NCBI RefSeq assembly: GCF_043876815.1
Contig: NZ_JBAWKA010000001.1
Span: forward strand, 124,001 to 188,000
Length of the DNA: 64,000 nt
DNA from: Gaetbulibacter_A sp043876815
Lineage (GTDB): Bacteria; Bacteroidota; Bacteroidia; Flavobacteriales; Flavobacteriaceae
Direction: 5' to 3'
Made by a program: the position numbers and the translations under genes
The notes under the pieces: model-generated
What the model was told of the DNA's origin: nothing
Database searches by the model: none
What the model saw: only the letters and a program-made list of their open reading frames with translations
Part shown: piece by piece, positions 17,664 through 26,465 of the stretch
How positions within the stretch are numbered: the first letter of the stretch is position 1
How the letters are laid out: each line of letters opens with the position of its first letter

Positions 17664-20012
17664 ATGATTAAAAAATTTCCCATATTCATACTTTTTTGGG
17701 TTTCCTGTTTGAGTTTTTCTCAGGATTTTTCGGCATCATGGACGGGGCATTTCTCGTTTAACAATGTCTCTCAAGTCATCCAGGGTAATAATCGAATTTA
17801 TGCTGTGGCTAATAATTCTATTTTTACCTTCGATCCACAAACTAATACTACAACCGAACTTACCACCGTAAATGGGCTTGCAGGTGAAACCATCTCAAGT
17901 GTTTATTACAGTGCTGACTATGGCCTTCTTTTGGTAGGTTATATCAATGGCCTGATGGAAGTGGTTTTTGATGATAGTGATCAGGTGTTGAGTGTGGTTG
18001 ATATTGTGGATAAGATAACCATTCCCCAAAACGCCAAGCGTATTAATCATTTCAACCCTTATGATAATGTGGTTTATGTAGCAACTAATTTTGGGATCTC
18101 CGTATTTAATCTGGAACGTCTCGAATTTGGCGATACATATTTCATTGGGAGTTCCGGAGAACAGATCATTGTGAACGAAACAACCATACTTGGCGATTAT
18201 ATTTATGCGGCCTGTTCCAATAATAATGGCATAAAAAAAGCACTTGTTACGAGTCCGAATTTGATCGACTATAACAATTGGCAAACGATTACAACAGGTG
18301 ATTATTTAGAAATTGATGTGGTTCAGAATCAGTTATATACCCTTCGGAACACGAGAAGCTTGTATCGTTTAATAAATGATGTTTTAAGTGAGGTCGCTTC
18401 CTATAACGATCTGCCAAGCGAAGTTCAGGTGGGTAACGATCAATTGCTAGTTACCACAAAGAGTCGGGTGTTTGTGTATGATCCTAATTTTAATCTACTG
18501 GCACAGGTCAATGTTAGCCCCGATTTTAATACCAATTTTCAATCTGCTACTTTTGGCTTAAATAGAATCTATATCGGGACAAAGGATTTTGGAATCCTCG
18601 CCACAGATTATCCGAATCCTACTGTTTTTATGGAAATCCGCCCGAACGGACCTTTACAAAATGAATCTTTTAAAGTCCAAGCTCAGCCGGGGTCATTATG
18701 GGTGACCTTCGGGGAATATGACGTGTTTTTTAATCCCTATCCGCTAAACAGCCGTGGGATTAGTTATTTGAATACCTCCGGTTGGAAAAATATGCCGTAT
18801 AATGACCTGTTTGAGGCCAAATCGTTGAATGCTATTGCCATAAATCCTGAAAACAATAATCAAGTATTTGTCAGTTCCTTTTTTAGTGGTTTATTGAAAA
18901 TTGAAGATGGTATCCCGGTAGTATTATATAACGAAAGTAATAGTGGTTTGCAATCACTGCAATTACCTAACGATCCGAGCTATAAAGATATTCGTGTTGG
19001 TGCATCTCAATTCGATGAGAATGGCCTCTTGTGGACCATTACGAGCTTGGTTAACGCTCCTTTGAAATCATATAATCCATCATCGAATCAATGGCAATCT
19101 TTCAGCTTTACGGATATAATCCCAGAGGAATATGGCAGTAACCTCGGGTTTTCTGATCTGGTGATCGATAGCGAGCAAACCAAATGGGTGGGCAGTTACA
19201 GGTATGGTTTGATAGGTGTAAAGACCAGTCAGGGAACATCCCAATTGAAAAATATAGTAAGTGAAGAACAAAATATGCCGGATGTCTATGTAACCGCTCT
19301 GGCTATGGATAAACGGAACCAGCTTTGGATAGGAACCCTTAAAGGTCTTCGGGTACTTTTAAACCCAAGCAACTTTTTCTCAGAAAATAATCCGGAGGTT
19401 GATAATATAGTGATCGAAGAAGATGGGGTCGCTAAAGAGCTTTTGTTTCAGCAATTCATAACCGATATTGAAGTCGATGGTGGTAATAATAAATGGATAG
19501 GTACCGATAATTCAGGAGTTTTCTATTTTTCTTCCGATGGTCAAAGAACAATTTATCATTTCACTACAGATAATTCACCTTTACCTTCTAACCGAATTAA
19601 CGATATCTCATTGGATACTGCTAATGGAGAAGTATATTTCGCAACTCCAAAAGGCTTGGTATCCTTCGAATCTGGAAGTTCAGGTCCCTTAGGGAATCTT
19701 TCTAATGCCTACGTATACCCCAATCCCGTACGTCCGGGTTTTAACATGGTTCAGGATAACATAAAAATTACTGGTCTTTCAGAGGATATCAACATCAAGA
19801 TTACGGATATTGAAGGAAATCTAGTTGCTGAGGCACAATCGAGGATCAACGATCGCTTCAATGGTTATAACCTTGAGATCGATGGCGGAACAGCCTATTG
19901 GAATGGCAAAAACATGGCTAATAATGAGGTGGCATCCGGGGTCTATTTGATAATGTTATCCGATTTGGAAACCTTCGAAACCCAAGTTTTAAAAGTGATG
20001 ATCGTACGTTAA
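17664..20012 (+). CDS. porZ: PorZ-like two-propeller protein with type IX C-terminal domain
   Basis: The 782-residue protein has a signal peptide (1-19), a series of propeller blades with repeats such as NQLWIGTLKGLRVLL, NKWIGTDNSGVFYF and GEVYFATPKGLVSF, and a C-terminal beta-sandwich with YVYPNPVRPG and SGVYLIML, the T9SS type A signature. This plan and the length match PorZ of Porphyromonas gingivalis (about 776 residues), part of the outer-membrane attachment complex that delivers A-LPS to type IX cargo. The neighbour recO, 3 nt downstream, is the usual partner in this phylum. Alternative: a generic propeller-type T9SS cargo protein. Confidence 0.82.
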   Translation: MIKKFPIFILFWVSCLSFSQDFSASWTGHFSFNNVSQVIQGNNRIYAVANNSIFTFDPQTNTTTELTTVNGLAGETISSVYYSADYGLLLVGYINGLMEVVFDDSDQVLSVVDIVDKITIPQNAKRINHFNPYDNVVYVATNFGISVFNLERLEFGDTYFIGSSGEQIIVNETTILGDYIYAACSNNNGIKKALVTSPNLIDYNNWQTITTGDYLEIDVVQNQLYTLRNTRSLYRLINDVLSEVASYNDLPSEVQVGNDQLLVTTKSRVFVYDPNFNLLAQVNVSPDFNTNFQSATFGLNRIYIGTKDFGILATDYPNPTVFMEIRPNGPLQNESFKVQAQPGSLWVTFGEYDVFFNPYPLNSRGISYLNTSGWKNMPYNDLFEAKSLNAIAINPENNNQVFVSSFFSGLLKIEDGIPVVLYNESNSGLQSLQLPNDPSYKDIRVGASQFDENGLLWTITSLVNAPLKSYNPSSNQWQSFSFTDIIPEEYGSNLGFSDLVIDSEQTKWVGSYRYGLIGVKTSQGTSQLKNIVSEEQNMPDVYVTALAMDKRNQLWIGTLKGLRVLLNPSNFFSENNPEVDNIVIEEDGVAKELLFQQFITDIEVDGGNNKWIGTDNSGVFYFSSDGQRTIYHFTTDNSPLPSNRINDISLDTANGEVYFATPKGLVSFESGSSGPLGNLSNAYVYPNPVRPGFNMVQDNIKITGLSEDINIKITDIEGNLVAEAQSRINDRFNGYNLEIDGGTAYWNGKNMANNEVASGVYLIMLSDLETFETQVLKVMIVR

Positions 20013-20015
20013 CCC

Positions 20016-20735
20016 ATGATAGTAACAACCGACGCCATAGTTATTTCTAAATTAAAGTATCGGGACAATGATCTTATTGTGCGTTGCTATACAAAACAAT
20101 TAGGCATCGTTAGTTTTTTATTGTACGGTGTATTAAAAAGCAAAAAAGGGAAAACAAAAGTCGCTTATTTTCAATTGCTGTCGCAGTTACAACTCAACTT
20201 TGATTATAAACAAAATAAAGGCCTTCAAAGTTTAAAGGAAGTTCGTGTAGCGCAGGTTTACACCACCTTGCACACGCAGGTGTATAAAAGCAGTATTGTC
20301 ATGTTCTTGGCTGAGGTTTTAGGGGCCGCACTACGCGAAGAAGAGCCCAATCCAGCCTTGTACGCCTATTTGGAACATACTTTAATGTGGCTCGATGCTC
20401 ATGATAAGTTTGCCAATTTCCATGTACTATTCTTGCTAAAACTTTCCAAATATTTAGGGTTCTATCCCGAAATGACTAACATACAAGATCCTTATTTCAA
20501 TTTGATGGAAGGTCATTTTGAGGCTCAGGTAACCGGGAAACACAGCATTTCCGGAGAACAAGTTCAGGTCTTAAAAACCTTGTTGCAAACCTCCTTCGAG
20601 AATTTGCCTGAAGCAAAAATTAACGCCAAACAACGTCAGGCCTTTTTAAATCTCATATTGTTATATTTTGAATTACATTTGGGCAGTTTTAAAACCCCAA
20701 AATCACTGGATATTCTTAATCAGGTATTTAATTAA
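20016..20735 (+). CDS. recO: DNA repair protein RecO
   Basis: The 239-residue protein starts with the RecO OB fold: TTDAIVISKLKYRDNDLIVRCYTKQLG and SFLLYGVLKSKKGK, followed by the helical RecO C-terminal domain. RecO loads RecA onto SSB-coated single-stranded DNA during gap repair. I see no zinc-finger cysteines (residues around 150-180 have none), as in several Bacteroidota members. It starts 3 nt after porZ and is followed 17 nt later by recX, another RecA modulator, so the operon joins two RecA helpers. Confidence 0.93.
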   Translation: MIVTTDAIVISKLKYRDNDLIVRCYTKQLGIVSFLLYGVLKSKKGKTKVAYFQLLSQLQLNFDYKQNKGLQSLKEVRVAQVYTTLHTQVYKSSIVMFLAEVLGAALREEEPNPALYAYLEHTLMWLDAHDKFANFHVLFLLKLSKYLGFYPEMTNIQDPYFNLMEGHFEAQVTGKHSISGEQVQVLKTLLQTSFENLPEAKINAKQRQAFLNLILLYFELHLGSFKTPKSLDILNQVFN

Positions 20736-20752
20736 ATTCAGATAACCAGTCC

Positions 20753-21226
20753 ATGTTCAATAAAAAAACATACACACTTGAAGAAGCTACCCGTAAGCTC
20801 GAGCGCTACTGTGCTTATCAGGAGCGCTGTCACCAGGAAGTGCGTCAAAAACTGGAACGTATGTACATGATTCAGGAAGCTATCGATGTGATCATTGGGC
20901 ATCTTATTGAACACGATTTTTTAAACGAACAACGCTTCGCTAAAACCTTTGTTAGTGGCAAATTCTCGATAAAAAAATGGGGGCGACGCCGACTAACGGC
21001 CGAGCTCAAAAAAAGGGATGTAAGCAATACAGCTATTAAAGAAGCTTTAGCCACTATCGATGAAACCACATATTTAAATACCTTCAACGAACTGGCCGAA
21101 AAACGCTGTAACAGTATCAAAGAAACCAATCCTTATAAAAAAAAGAAAAAACTAATTGATTATCTACTTTATCGTGGTTGGGAAAACCATTTGGTTTTCG
21201 AGAAGGCATACCAACTTATTCCGTAA
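20753..21226 (+). CDS. recX: Regulatory protein RecX
   Basis: The 157-residue protein has the RecX repeat plan of three-helix units: LERYCAYQERCHQEVRQKL, HLIEHDFLNEQRFAKTFV with KFSIKKWGRRRLTAELKKR, the most conserved block, and a C-terminal unit KKKLIDYLLYRGW. RecX binds RecA filaments and limits their activity. It follows recO and ends 11 nt inside the 3' end of the opposite-strand cupin gene, so the two transcripts overlap tail to tail. Confidence 0.92.
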   Translation: MFNKKTYTLEEATRKLERYCAYQERCHQEVRQKLERMYMIQEAIDVIIGHLIEHDFLNEQRFAKTFVSGKFSIKKWGRRRLTAELKKRDVSNTAIKEALATIDETTYLNTFNELAEKRCNSIKETNPYKKKKKLIDYLLYRGWENHLVFEKAYQLIP

Positions 21227-22088
21227 TATTATTCTTTTTATTGGTGCGTGCAATAGCCTGCTCATTTTTCCAATCAATCCAGGACTGGCCTTTAACACGT
21301 CGCATCGCATTATCTAAATGGCGCATTACAAAAATATTGTATAAGGCTTTTCCTAAATTTTTAGGATGGCGAGCAATCGCGCGTAGACTCATCGAAAACC
21401 CCGGCGTTATATAACGCATGTAATGCCAGTAGCCTTCGGGCATATACAATACTTCCCCATGGTTCAATTCGGTCGTGTAACCCTTTGCATTTTTTAAAGC
21501 AGGCCACTTTTCAAGATCTGGGTTGTGAAAATCAATATCCTCTCGCGTAATCAATGCGTAAGGTATTTTATAGAGGGCGTCATTCTGTTTTTGGTCAAAT
21601 AAAATACACCGTTTTTTACCTTCAAAATGAAAGTGAAAAATATTGGCCAGATCAATATCATAATGCATAAACGTATATGAATCGCGTCCACCAAAGAACA
21701 ACATAGGCAAACCTTTCATAAGGCGCAAACCAAAATCAGGAAAGGTAAAATCCTTCTGTAGTTCCGGCACTTCCTTTAAAATATTCCATAAAAAAATACG
21801 GTATCTGGTTGGCTGGTTTTTAAGTAAATCCACATAATCCCGCATTTTCATTTTAGCATGGGGCTGATTAAAACCTTCTTTGTAATCCACTGGCCGGTCG
21901 TCGTAAAGCGGTACGGTTTTATCGCCGGCTACTTCCTTCATATAATCCAGGTTCCACTTCTTGTAAGCTGGCCAATCTTCAATACAGCGCTCGATTACCA
22001 CCGGTTTTTGCGGCGTAAAATACTCGGCCATAAAAGCCTCTTTGCTTATAGTCTTTACACGGGGGATGTCTTGGAGGTTTAGCGACAA
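21216..22088 (-). CDS. Cupin-8/JmjC-like 2-oxoglutarate oxygenase-type protein
   Basis: The 290-residue protein matches the Cupin_8 family: KPVVIERCIEDWPAYKKWN near the N-terminus, the iron-ligand pair HYD in FMHYDIDLANIFHFH, the basic FEGKKRCILFD strand and the distal His in GEVLYMPEGYWHYMRYI. Such proteins are Fe(II)/2-oxoglutarate hydroxylases acting on proteins or small molecules; the target is unknown. The frame starts with TTG at 22088; the first ATG would cost 18 residues of conserved-looking sequence. It converges with recX, overlapping by 11 nt, and lies downstream of the biotin genes and the 99-bp repeat. Confidence 0.85.
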   Translation of the reverse strand: MSLNLQDIPRVKTISKEAFMAEYFTPQKPVVIERCIEDWPAYKKWNLDYMKEVAGDKTVPLYDDRPVDYKEGFNQPHAKMKMRDYVDLLKNQPTRYRIFLWNILKEVPELQKDFTFPDFGLRLMKGLPMLFFGGRDSYTFMHYDIDLANIFHFHFEGKKRCILFDQKQNDALYKIPYALITREDIDFHNPDLEKWPALKNAKGYTTELNHGEVLYMPEGYWHYMRYITPGFSMSLRAIARHPKNLGKALYNIFVMRHLDNAMRRVKGQSWIDWKNEQAIARTNKKNNITE

Positions 22089-22107
22089 AATATAATTATT
22101 AGTAGCT

Positions 22108-22115
22108 CAAATGTA
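22108..22115 (-). promoter_or_regulatory. -7 box of the cupin-8 gene
   Basis: On the minus strand TACATTTG, a perfect TAnnTTTG match, ends 19 nt before the TTG start; -33 not clear. Confidence 0.35.
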
Positions 22116-22146
22116 AGAAAAAATCTGACTTATAAAATACATTTCT

Positions 22147-22245
22147 GGGCGTTACTTCACTCGCTTAACCGCGAGCAAGTCGGGCTTTCCGCTGCAAGTC
22201 CTCGCTCGTACCTCGCTGTGGGCTTTTCACTGCAATCCCTAACGC
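22147..22245. repeat. 99-bp modular hairpin repeat, copy 1
   Basis: Begins GGGCGTTACTTCACTCGCTT and ends CAATCCCTAACGC. Shared with copy 2 at 30355 are the first 20 bases, a CTCGC/GCGAG stem with a different loop, the central TCGGGCTTTCCGC and the terminal CAATCCCT...AACGC. Both copies are 99 bp. It sits between bioB and the cupin gene, outside any gene. Probably a dispersed intergenic element of the family. Confidence 0.75.
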
Positions 22246-22270
22246 GGGTGTAGTAAATTAATGAAACTTT

Positions 22271-23368
22271 TTAGGGTTTAACCGACTTCGCACGTTCTTT
22301 CGCCTGCTCATTCCGTTCAATGGTATGCCCGGGGCGGGTCCATTTCGGCTTTTCACCTAAAGGTTGATATTGCGAATCCTGAGCTTCTACCGTTTCCGGT
22401 TTCATTTTTTTAATAAAAGGTTTCTGTGGTGTCAACCCAAGCAATTCGAACATTTTCATGTCTTCATTAACATCCGGATTCGGTGTGGTAAGCAATTTGT
22501 CCCCTGCAAATATAGAATTGGCTCCGGCAAAGAAACACAAGGCCTGACCTTCTCGGGTCATTTCTGTTCGTCCGGCACTAAGGCGCACCTGAGTTTCGGG
22601 CATTACGATTCGTGTTGTTGCAACCATACGAACCATGTCCCAAATGGAAATCGGCTCCTGATCTTCAAGCGGTGTACCTTTAACCGCTACCAAAGCATTG
22701 ATTGGCACCGATTCCGGTTGTGGGTTCAATGTTGAAAGTGCCACGAGCATCCCAGCGCGGTCCTCAATTTTTTCACCCATACCAATAATACCGCCGCTAC
22801 AAACCGTAACATTGGTTTTACGTACATTATCAATAGTATCCAAACGGTCTTTAAAACCTCGGGTAGAGATCACTTTCTTATAGTGCTCCTCCGATGAATC
22901 CAAATTATGATTATAAGCATACAAACCGGCTTCAGCCAGACGTTTTGCCTGATTTTCAGTTATCATACCCAGAGTGCAACAAACTTCCATATCCAGTTTA
23001 TTTATGGTGCGCACCATTTCAAGAACCTGATCGAATTCGGAACCGTCCTTCACATTTCGCCAGGCAGCCCCCATACAAACGCGTGAACTACCGCTGGCTT
23101 TCGCACGCAGGGCCTGAGCTTTCACCTGCTGGACACTCATAAGATCATTACCCTCAATATCCGTGTGATACCGTGCCGCTTGCGGGCAATATCCACAATC
23201 CTCAGGGCAACCACCGGTTTTTATAGATAATAAGGTACTCACCTGAACCGTATTAGGATCGTGATGTTCACGATGAATGGTCGCCGCCTCGTAAAGCAGT
23301 TCCATCAATGGTTTATTGTAAATATCTAAGATCTCTTCTTTGGTCCAATTGTGTTTCATTGCGCTCAT
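22271..23368 (-). CDS. bioB: Biotin synthase
   Basis: Radical-SAM enzyme of 365 residues. The [4Fe-4S] motif CxxxCxxC is Cys54-Cys58-Cys61 in GGCPEDCGYCPQ. Further marks are YNHNLDSSEEHYKKVISTRGF, CSGGIIGMGE and ETQVRLSAGRTEM, where the Arg ligand of the second cluster lies. It inserts sulfur into dethiobiotin. A short tail after residue 320 is lysine-rich and variable in the family. Start at 23368 gives MSAMKHNWTKEEIL, which fits the family better than the ATG three codons later. A perfect -7 box lies upstream, so bioB may also be read by itself. Confidence 0.97.
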   Translation of the reverse strand: MSAMKHNWTKEEILDIYNKPLMELLYEAATIHREHHDPNTVQVSTLLSIKTGGCPEDCGYCPQAARYHTDIEGNDLMSVQQVKAQALRAKASGSSRVCMGAAWRNVKDGSEFDQVLEMVRTINKLDMEVCCTLGMITENQAKRLAEAGLYAYNHNLDSSEEHYKKVISTRGFKDRLDTIDNVRKTNVTVCSGGIIGMGEKIEDRAGMLVALSTLNPQPESVPINALVAVKGTPLEDQEPISIWDMVRMVATTRIVMPETQVRLSAGRTEMTREGQALCFFAGANSIFAGDKLLTTPNPDVNEDMKMFELLGLTPQKPFIKKMKPETVEAQDSQYQPLGEKPKWTRPGHTIERNEQAKERAKSVKP

Positions 23369-23388
23369 AAATCTGCGTTTAGGATAGT

Positions 23389-23396
23389 CAAAAATA
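23389..23396 (-). promoter_or_regulatory. -7 box of a possible bioB-specific promoter
   Basis: On the minus strand TATTTTTG matches TAnnTTTG and ends 20 nt before the bioB ATG, in the 49-nt gap after the ketosynthase gene; no firm -33 element. Confidence 0.35.
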
Positions 23397-23417
23397 GTAA
23401 TAATATAATTTAAACAT

Positions 23418-24572
23418 CTATTTTTTACTCAATAAAATAGACACCGCATTACCACCAAACCCTACGGCATTTACCAGTACCGTTTCAATGGTTTTCGGAA
23501 TCTTTTGAGCATTCAGGTAAGGAACATCAATAAATTTTTGATGCTGTAACATCAGTACGGCAAGCTCCATACTTAAGGCACCCGAGGCACCAAAGGTATG
23601 CCCGATTTTCCACTTGTTCGTTGTAAGAGCCGGAGGCGTTTTAAAAATAGCTTCAATAGCTTTCAGCTCAGATCGATCACCCTTTATGGTTCCCGGAGCA
23701 TGCATTACAATAATGTCTACATCGCTAGGTTCGCGATCGCCCAAAGCCATTTTCATCGATCTTTGAAAACATTGTGCCTCTTCTGATATGGAAATGTTAT
23801 GTTCTAAAATTTCGGTAGCATAACCATAACCTGAAATAATAGCTTGAGCATTTTCCTTGATGCCGGCTTCCAGACAGATCATAGCAGCCCCTTCTCCCAG
23901 AATCATGCTGTTCTGCCTTTTACTGAGATCTAAGGCTAGACAGGGAAATTTCCGTGACGTGTTCCCGTAAATTTTTAAAGCTTTCATTTGCCCAATAGTG
24001 AACGGCGTTAATGGTGCTTCACTGCCACCAACCAAAAATTTTTCGCTCATATTGCTATTTATCCACGCTATACCGTTAAGTACTGCATGCAGAGCTGTAG
24101 AGCAGGTTATCGAATGACTAATGGTAGGTCCCTGAGATTGCAGATCATGCGCAACCCATGAAGAAATATTACCCAGGGTCGTTGTAGGAGAGCTTAGAGT
24201 TTTTGCTTTATTTTGTTCTAAAAAATCCTGATGGTATTTTTCAAAAAGGGCGGTTGCTCCTCGAGATGATCCTATATTAATTCCAAACTGATCCGTACCG
24301 TTCCATCCTGCTTGCTCTATAGCCTTCCTGGATGTATAAATCGCATAAAGTACGGTCGGGTCTAAAGCTTTGTATTTGGAGTCTGATTGCCGTAAGGCTT
24401 CGATTTCAATTTTAATATCCTCCGAAATTTCTGCTACAAAAGCAGTCTCATTTTGAAGGGATTTTTTATGGAAGTAATGGTCCTGATTCTGGTAGCGGTC
24501 CCAAATAGCATCCGGGCTTGTCCCTAAGGGGGAAATGGATGAAATAGCCGTTATGGAAATAGGTTTTTGCAA
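23418..24572 (-). CDS. Beta-ketoacyl-ACP synthase-like protein of the biotin cluster
   Basis: A thiolase-fold condensing enzyme of 384 residues with all three catalytic residues of the KAS I/II class: Cys157 (SITCSTALHAV), His291 (VMHAPGT, for the usual HGTGT) and His325 (KIGHTFGASGA), plus the conserved Lys before it and the final GFGGNA. It is therefore likely active in decarboxylative condensation. It stands between bioA and bioB, which suggests a role in making the pimeloyl chain of biotin; this is inference. The frame lacks ATG; a TTG at 24572 gives MQKPISITAISSISPLG, a typical family start, better than the TTG at 24581. Confidence 0.83.
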   Translation of the reverse strand: MQKPISITAISSISPLGTSPDAIWDRYQNQDHYFHKKSLQNETAFVAEISEDIKIEIEALRQSDSKYKALDPTVLYAIYTSRKAIEQAGWNGTDQFGINIGSSRGATALFEKYHQDFLEQNKAKTLSSPTTTLGNISSWVAHDLQSQGPTISHSITCSTALHAVLNGIAWINSNMSEKFLVGGSEAPLTPFTIGQMKALKIYGNTSRKFPCLALDLSKRQNSMILGEGAAMICLEAGIKENAQAIISGYGYATEILEHNISISEEAQCFQRSMKMALGDREPSDVDIIVMHAPGTIKGDRSELKAIEAIFKTPPALTTNKWKIGHTFGASGALSMELAVLMLQHQKFIDVPYLNAQKIPKTIETVLVNAVGFGGNAVSILLSKK

Positions 24573-24594
24573 AACACACAATTTGCTAGCAAAG

Positions 24595-25860
24595 TTATAG
24601 TATTTCTAAAGCTTCTTCAATAACATCATACACTTTCTGTAATTGTTTTTCAGTAATAACATAAGGTGCTTGAATGTAAATGGTGTTTCCTAAGGGTCTT
24701 AGATACACACCATGCGTCATGAAAAAGCGATACAATTCGTCTCTTAAACTACCATAGGTTGTCGTTTCAACCTGAACATCGAGCGCGAAGATAATACCTT
24801 GTTGCCGAATCGACTGGACCTTGGGATGTGCTTTGATCCTTTCGCCAAAGGCTCGATGAGACGCTGTTATTTTTGCGATCTGATTTTGAATTTCCGTTGA
24901 TTGTAATAATTCCAAACTGGCCAGGGCTGCTGTGCACGCGATAGGATTTGCCGAGTAGGTATGTGCATGAAAAAGACCCTTTCCAATGTCGTCACTGTAA
25001 AAAGCATCGTAGATTTCTTGACTACAACTGGTGACGGCCATAGGTAAAAGGCCACCTGTAAGCGCTTTACTTAAACACATAATATCCGGTTGGGTTTCCA
25101 AATGCTGAGAGGCAAAATACTTGCCTGTTTTTCCAAAGCCGGTCATGACTTCATCGGCAACCATTAAAATCCCATTTTCCTTGCAAAATTTTAAAATCAT
25201 ATTTAAACCTTTCGGATCATGCATTTGCATGGCAGCGGCACCCTGAACCAGAGGTTCGTAAACAAAGGCTGCTACCTCATGCTCTAAAAGGATTGTTTTT
25301 AATTGGTCTAAAATGACTTCATGATTTTCGCCGTTTGGCACCGGAATACGTTTCACATCCAATAAAAGATCTTCAAAAGGACCGTTGTATACCGATAGGC
25401 TGGAAACGCTCATAGCGCCAAATGTATCCCCGTGAAAGCCGTTTTCAAAAGCGATCAGCATAGCACGTTTTTTACCTTTATTAAAATGGAATTGCAGAGC
25501 CATTTTTATACCGATCTCTACACTGGTAGATCCATTATCATTAAAAAATAATTTGCTTTGATTATCAGGTAGAATTTTCATGAGCTCCTCACTTAAGGCT
25601 ACTGCTGGCTCATGGGTAAAGCCACTAAAAATGATCTGGTCCAGTTGCTTCATTTGCGCTGTAACCCGATCAGTAATATATGGGTTACAATGGCCGTACA
25701 TACAGGTATACCAAGATGCGATGGCGTCTATATATTCTTTCCCGTTTTCATCCGTTAAAATACAACCCTGTGCTTTGGTTATGGCCAAACTATCAGGGTG
25801 CAATTTATGCTGGGTCAAGGGATGCCAAATATGTTTTTTATCACGTTCTTGTAAACTCAT
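24595..25860 (-). CDS. bioA: Adenosylmethionine-8-amino-7-oxononanoate transaminase
   Basis: PLP-dependent class-III aminotransferase of 421 residues. BioA marks are DKKHIWHPLTQH at the N-terminus, ASWYTCMYGHCNP, the PLP Asp in VADEVMTGFGKTG and the Schiff-base Lys in CLSKALTGGLLPMA. It converts 8-amino-7-oxononanoate to 7,8-diaminononanoate with S-adenosylmethionine as amino donor. Its start codon overlaps the bioD stop by 4 nt, which implies translational coupling. Confidence 0.97.
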   Translation of the reverse strand: MSLQERDKKHIWHPLTQHKLHPDSLAITKAQGCILTDENGKEYIDAIASWYTCMYGHCNPYITDRVTAQMKQLDQIIFSGFTHEPAVALSEELMKILPDNQSKLFFNDNGSTSVEIGIKMALQFHFNKGKKRAMLIAFENGFHGDTFGAMSVSSLSVYNGPFEDLLLDVKRIPVPNGENHEVILDQLKTILLEHEVAAFVYEPLVQGAAAMQMHDPKGLNMILKFCKENGILMVADEVMTGFGKTGKYFASQHLETQPDIMCLSKALTGGLLPMAVTSCSQEIYDAFYSDDIGKGLFHAHTYSANPIACTAALASLELLQSTEIQNQIAKITASHRAFGERIKAHPKVQSIRQQGIIFALDVQVETTTYGSLRDELYRFFMTHGVYLRPLGNTIYIQAPYVITEKQLQKVYDVIEEALEIL

Positions 25861-26465
25861 AGGTTTTTCTTGAAAATTTCAGCATATTCCTTAATCACGT
25901 TTTTATCAAAATAGGGCTCTTCATTTATCCGACCGATAACCGGAACACGAGTCATTTTTTTTATAATATTTTCAGTGGATGGATGCTCGTTGCCACTAAA
26001 AATAAGAGACACATCCAGGCCTTTTTCCTTTAAAGCATTCACCGTTAACAAGGTGTGATTGATGCTACCTAAATAATGTCGGGACACAACTATAACCTGA
26101 TACTCTGGCTTAATAAGATCAAAAATGGTGTCTTTGTCATTTAAGGGAACATACAATCCTCCAGCACCTTCAATAACCAGATGATTTTTGGTTTTTGGGG
26201 GTTTGATCTTTTTCAGATCAATTTGAACACCGTCAATAATGGCAGCAGCATGCGGACTCATAGGGGTTTCCAAAGCATAACTATTGGGGTGGTACTGAGT
26301 TTTCGAATTGGAGATATATTTTTTTATTTTATGGGTATCACTTTGGTCAAGATCCCCAGACTGAATGGGTTTCCAGTAATCCGCTTCAAGAGCTTCAGTA
26401 ATGATGGCTGAGGCAATGGTTTTACCAACCTCGGTTGAAATGCCTGTTACAAAATAGGTTTTCAT
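25857..26465 (-). CDS. bioD: Dethiobiotin synthase
   Basis: The P-loop GISTEVGKT near residues 8-16 and the family motifs KPIQSGD, ETPMSPHAAA and IEGAGGLYVPLN identify BioD, which closes the ureido ring of dethiobiotin using ATP and CO2. At 202 residues it is slightly shorter than the E. coli enzyme. It overlaps both neighbours (DUF2007 gene upstream, bioA downstream) by 4 nt, a tightly coupled operon. Confidence 0.96.
   Translation of the reverse strand: MKTYFVTGISTEVGKTIASAIITEALEADYWKPIQSGDLDQSDTHKIKKYISNSKTQYHPNSYALETPMSPHAAAIIDGVQIDLKKIKPPKTKNHLVIEGAGGLYVPLNDKDTIFDLIKPEYQVIVVSRHYLGSINHTLLTVNALKEKGLDVSLIFSGNEHPSTENIIKKMTRVPVIGRINEEPYFDKNVIKEYAEIFKKNL

Noticed and set aside
17895..18284. 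129-codon minus-strand ORF inside porZ
   Set aside because: Antisense to a well-supported propeller gene in frame; no signature and no operon context.
22147..22245. Repeat considered as an integron attC site
   Set aside because: The ends read GCGTTA...TAACGC, the inverse of the AAC...GTT layout of attC, there is no integrase and no cassette array.
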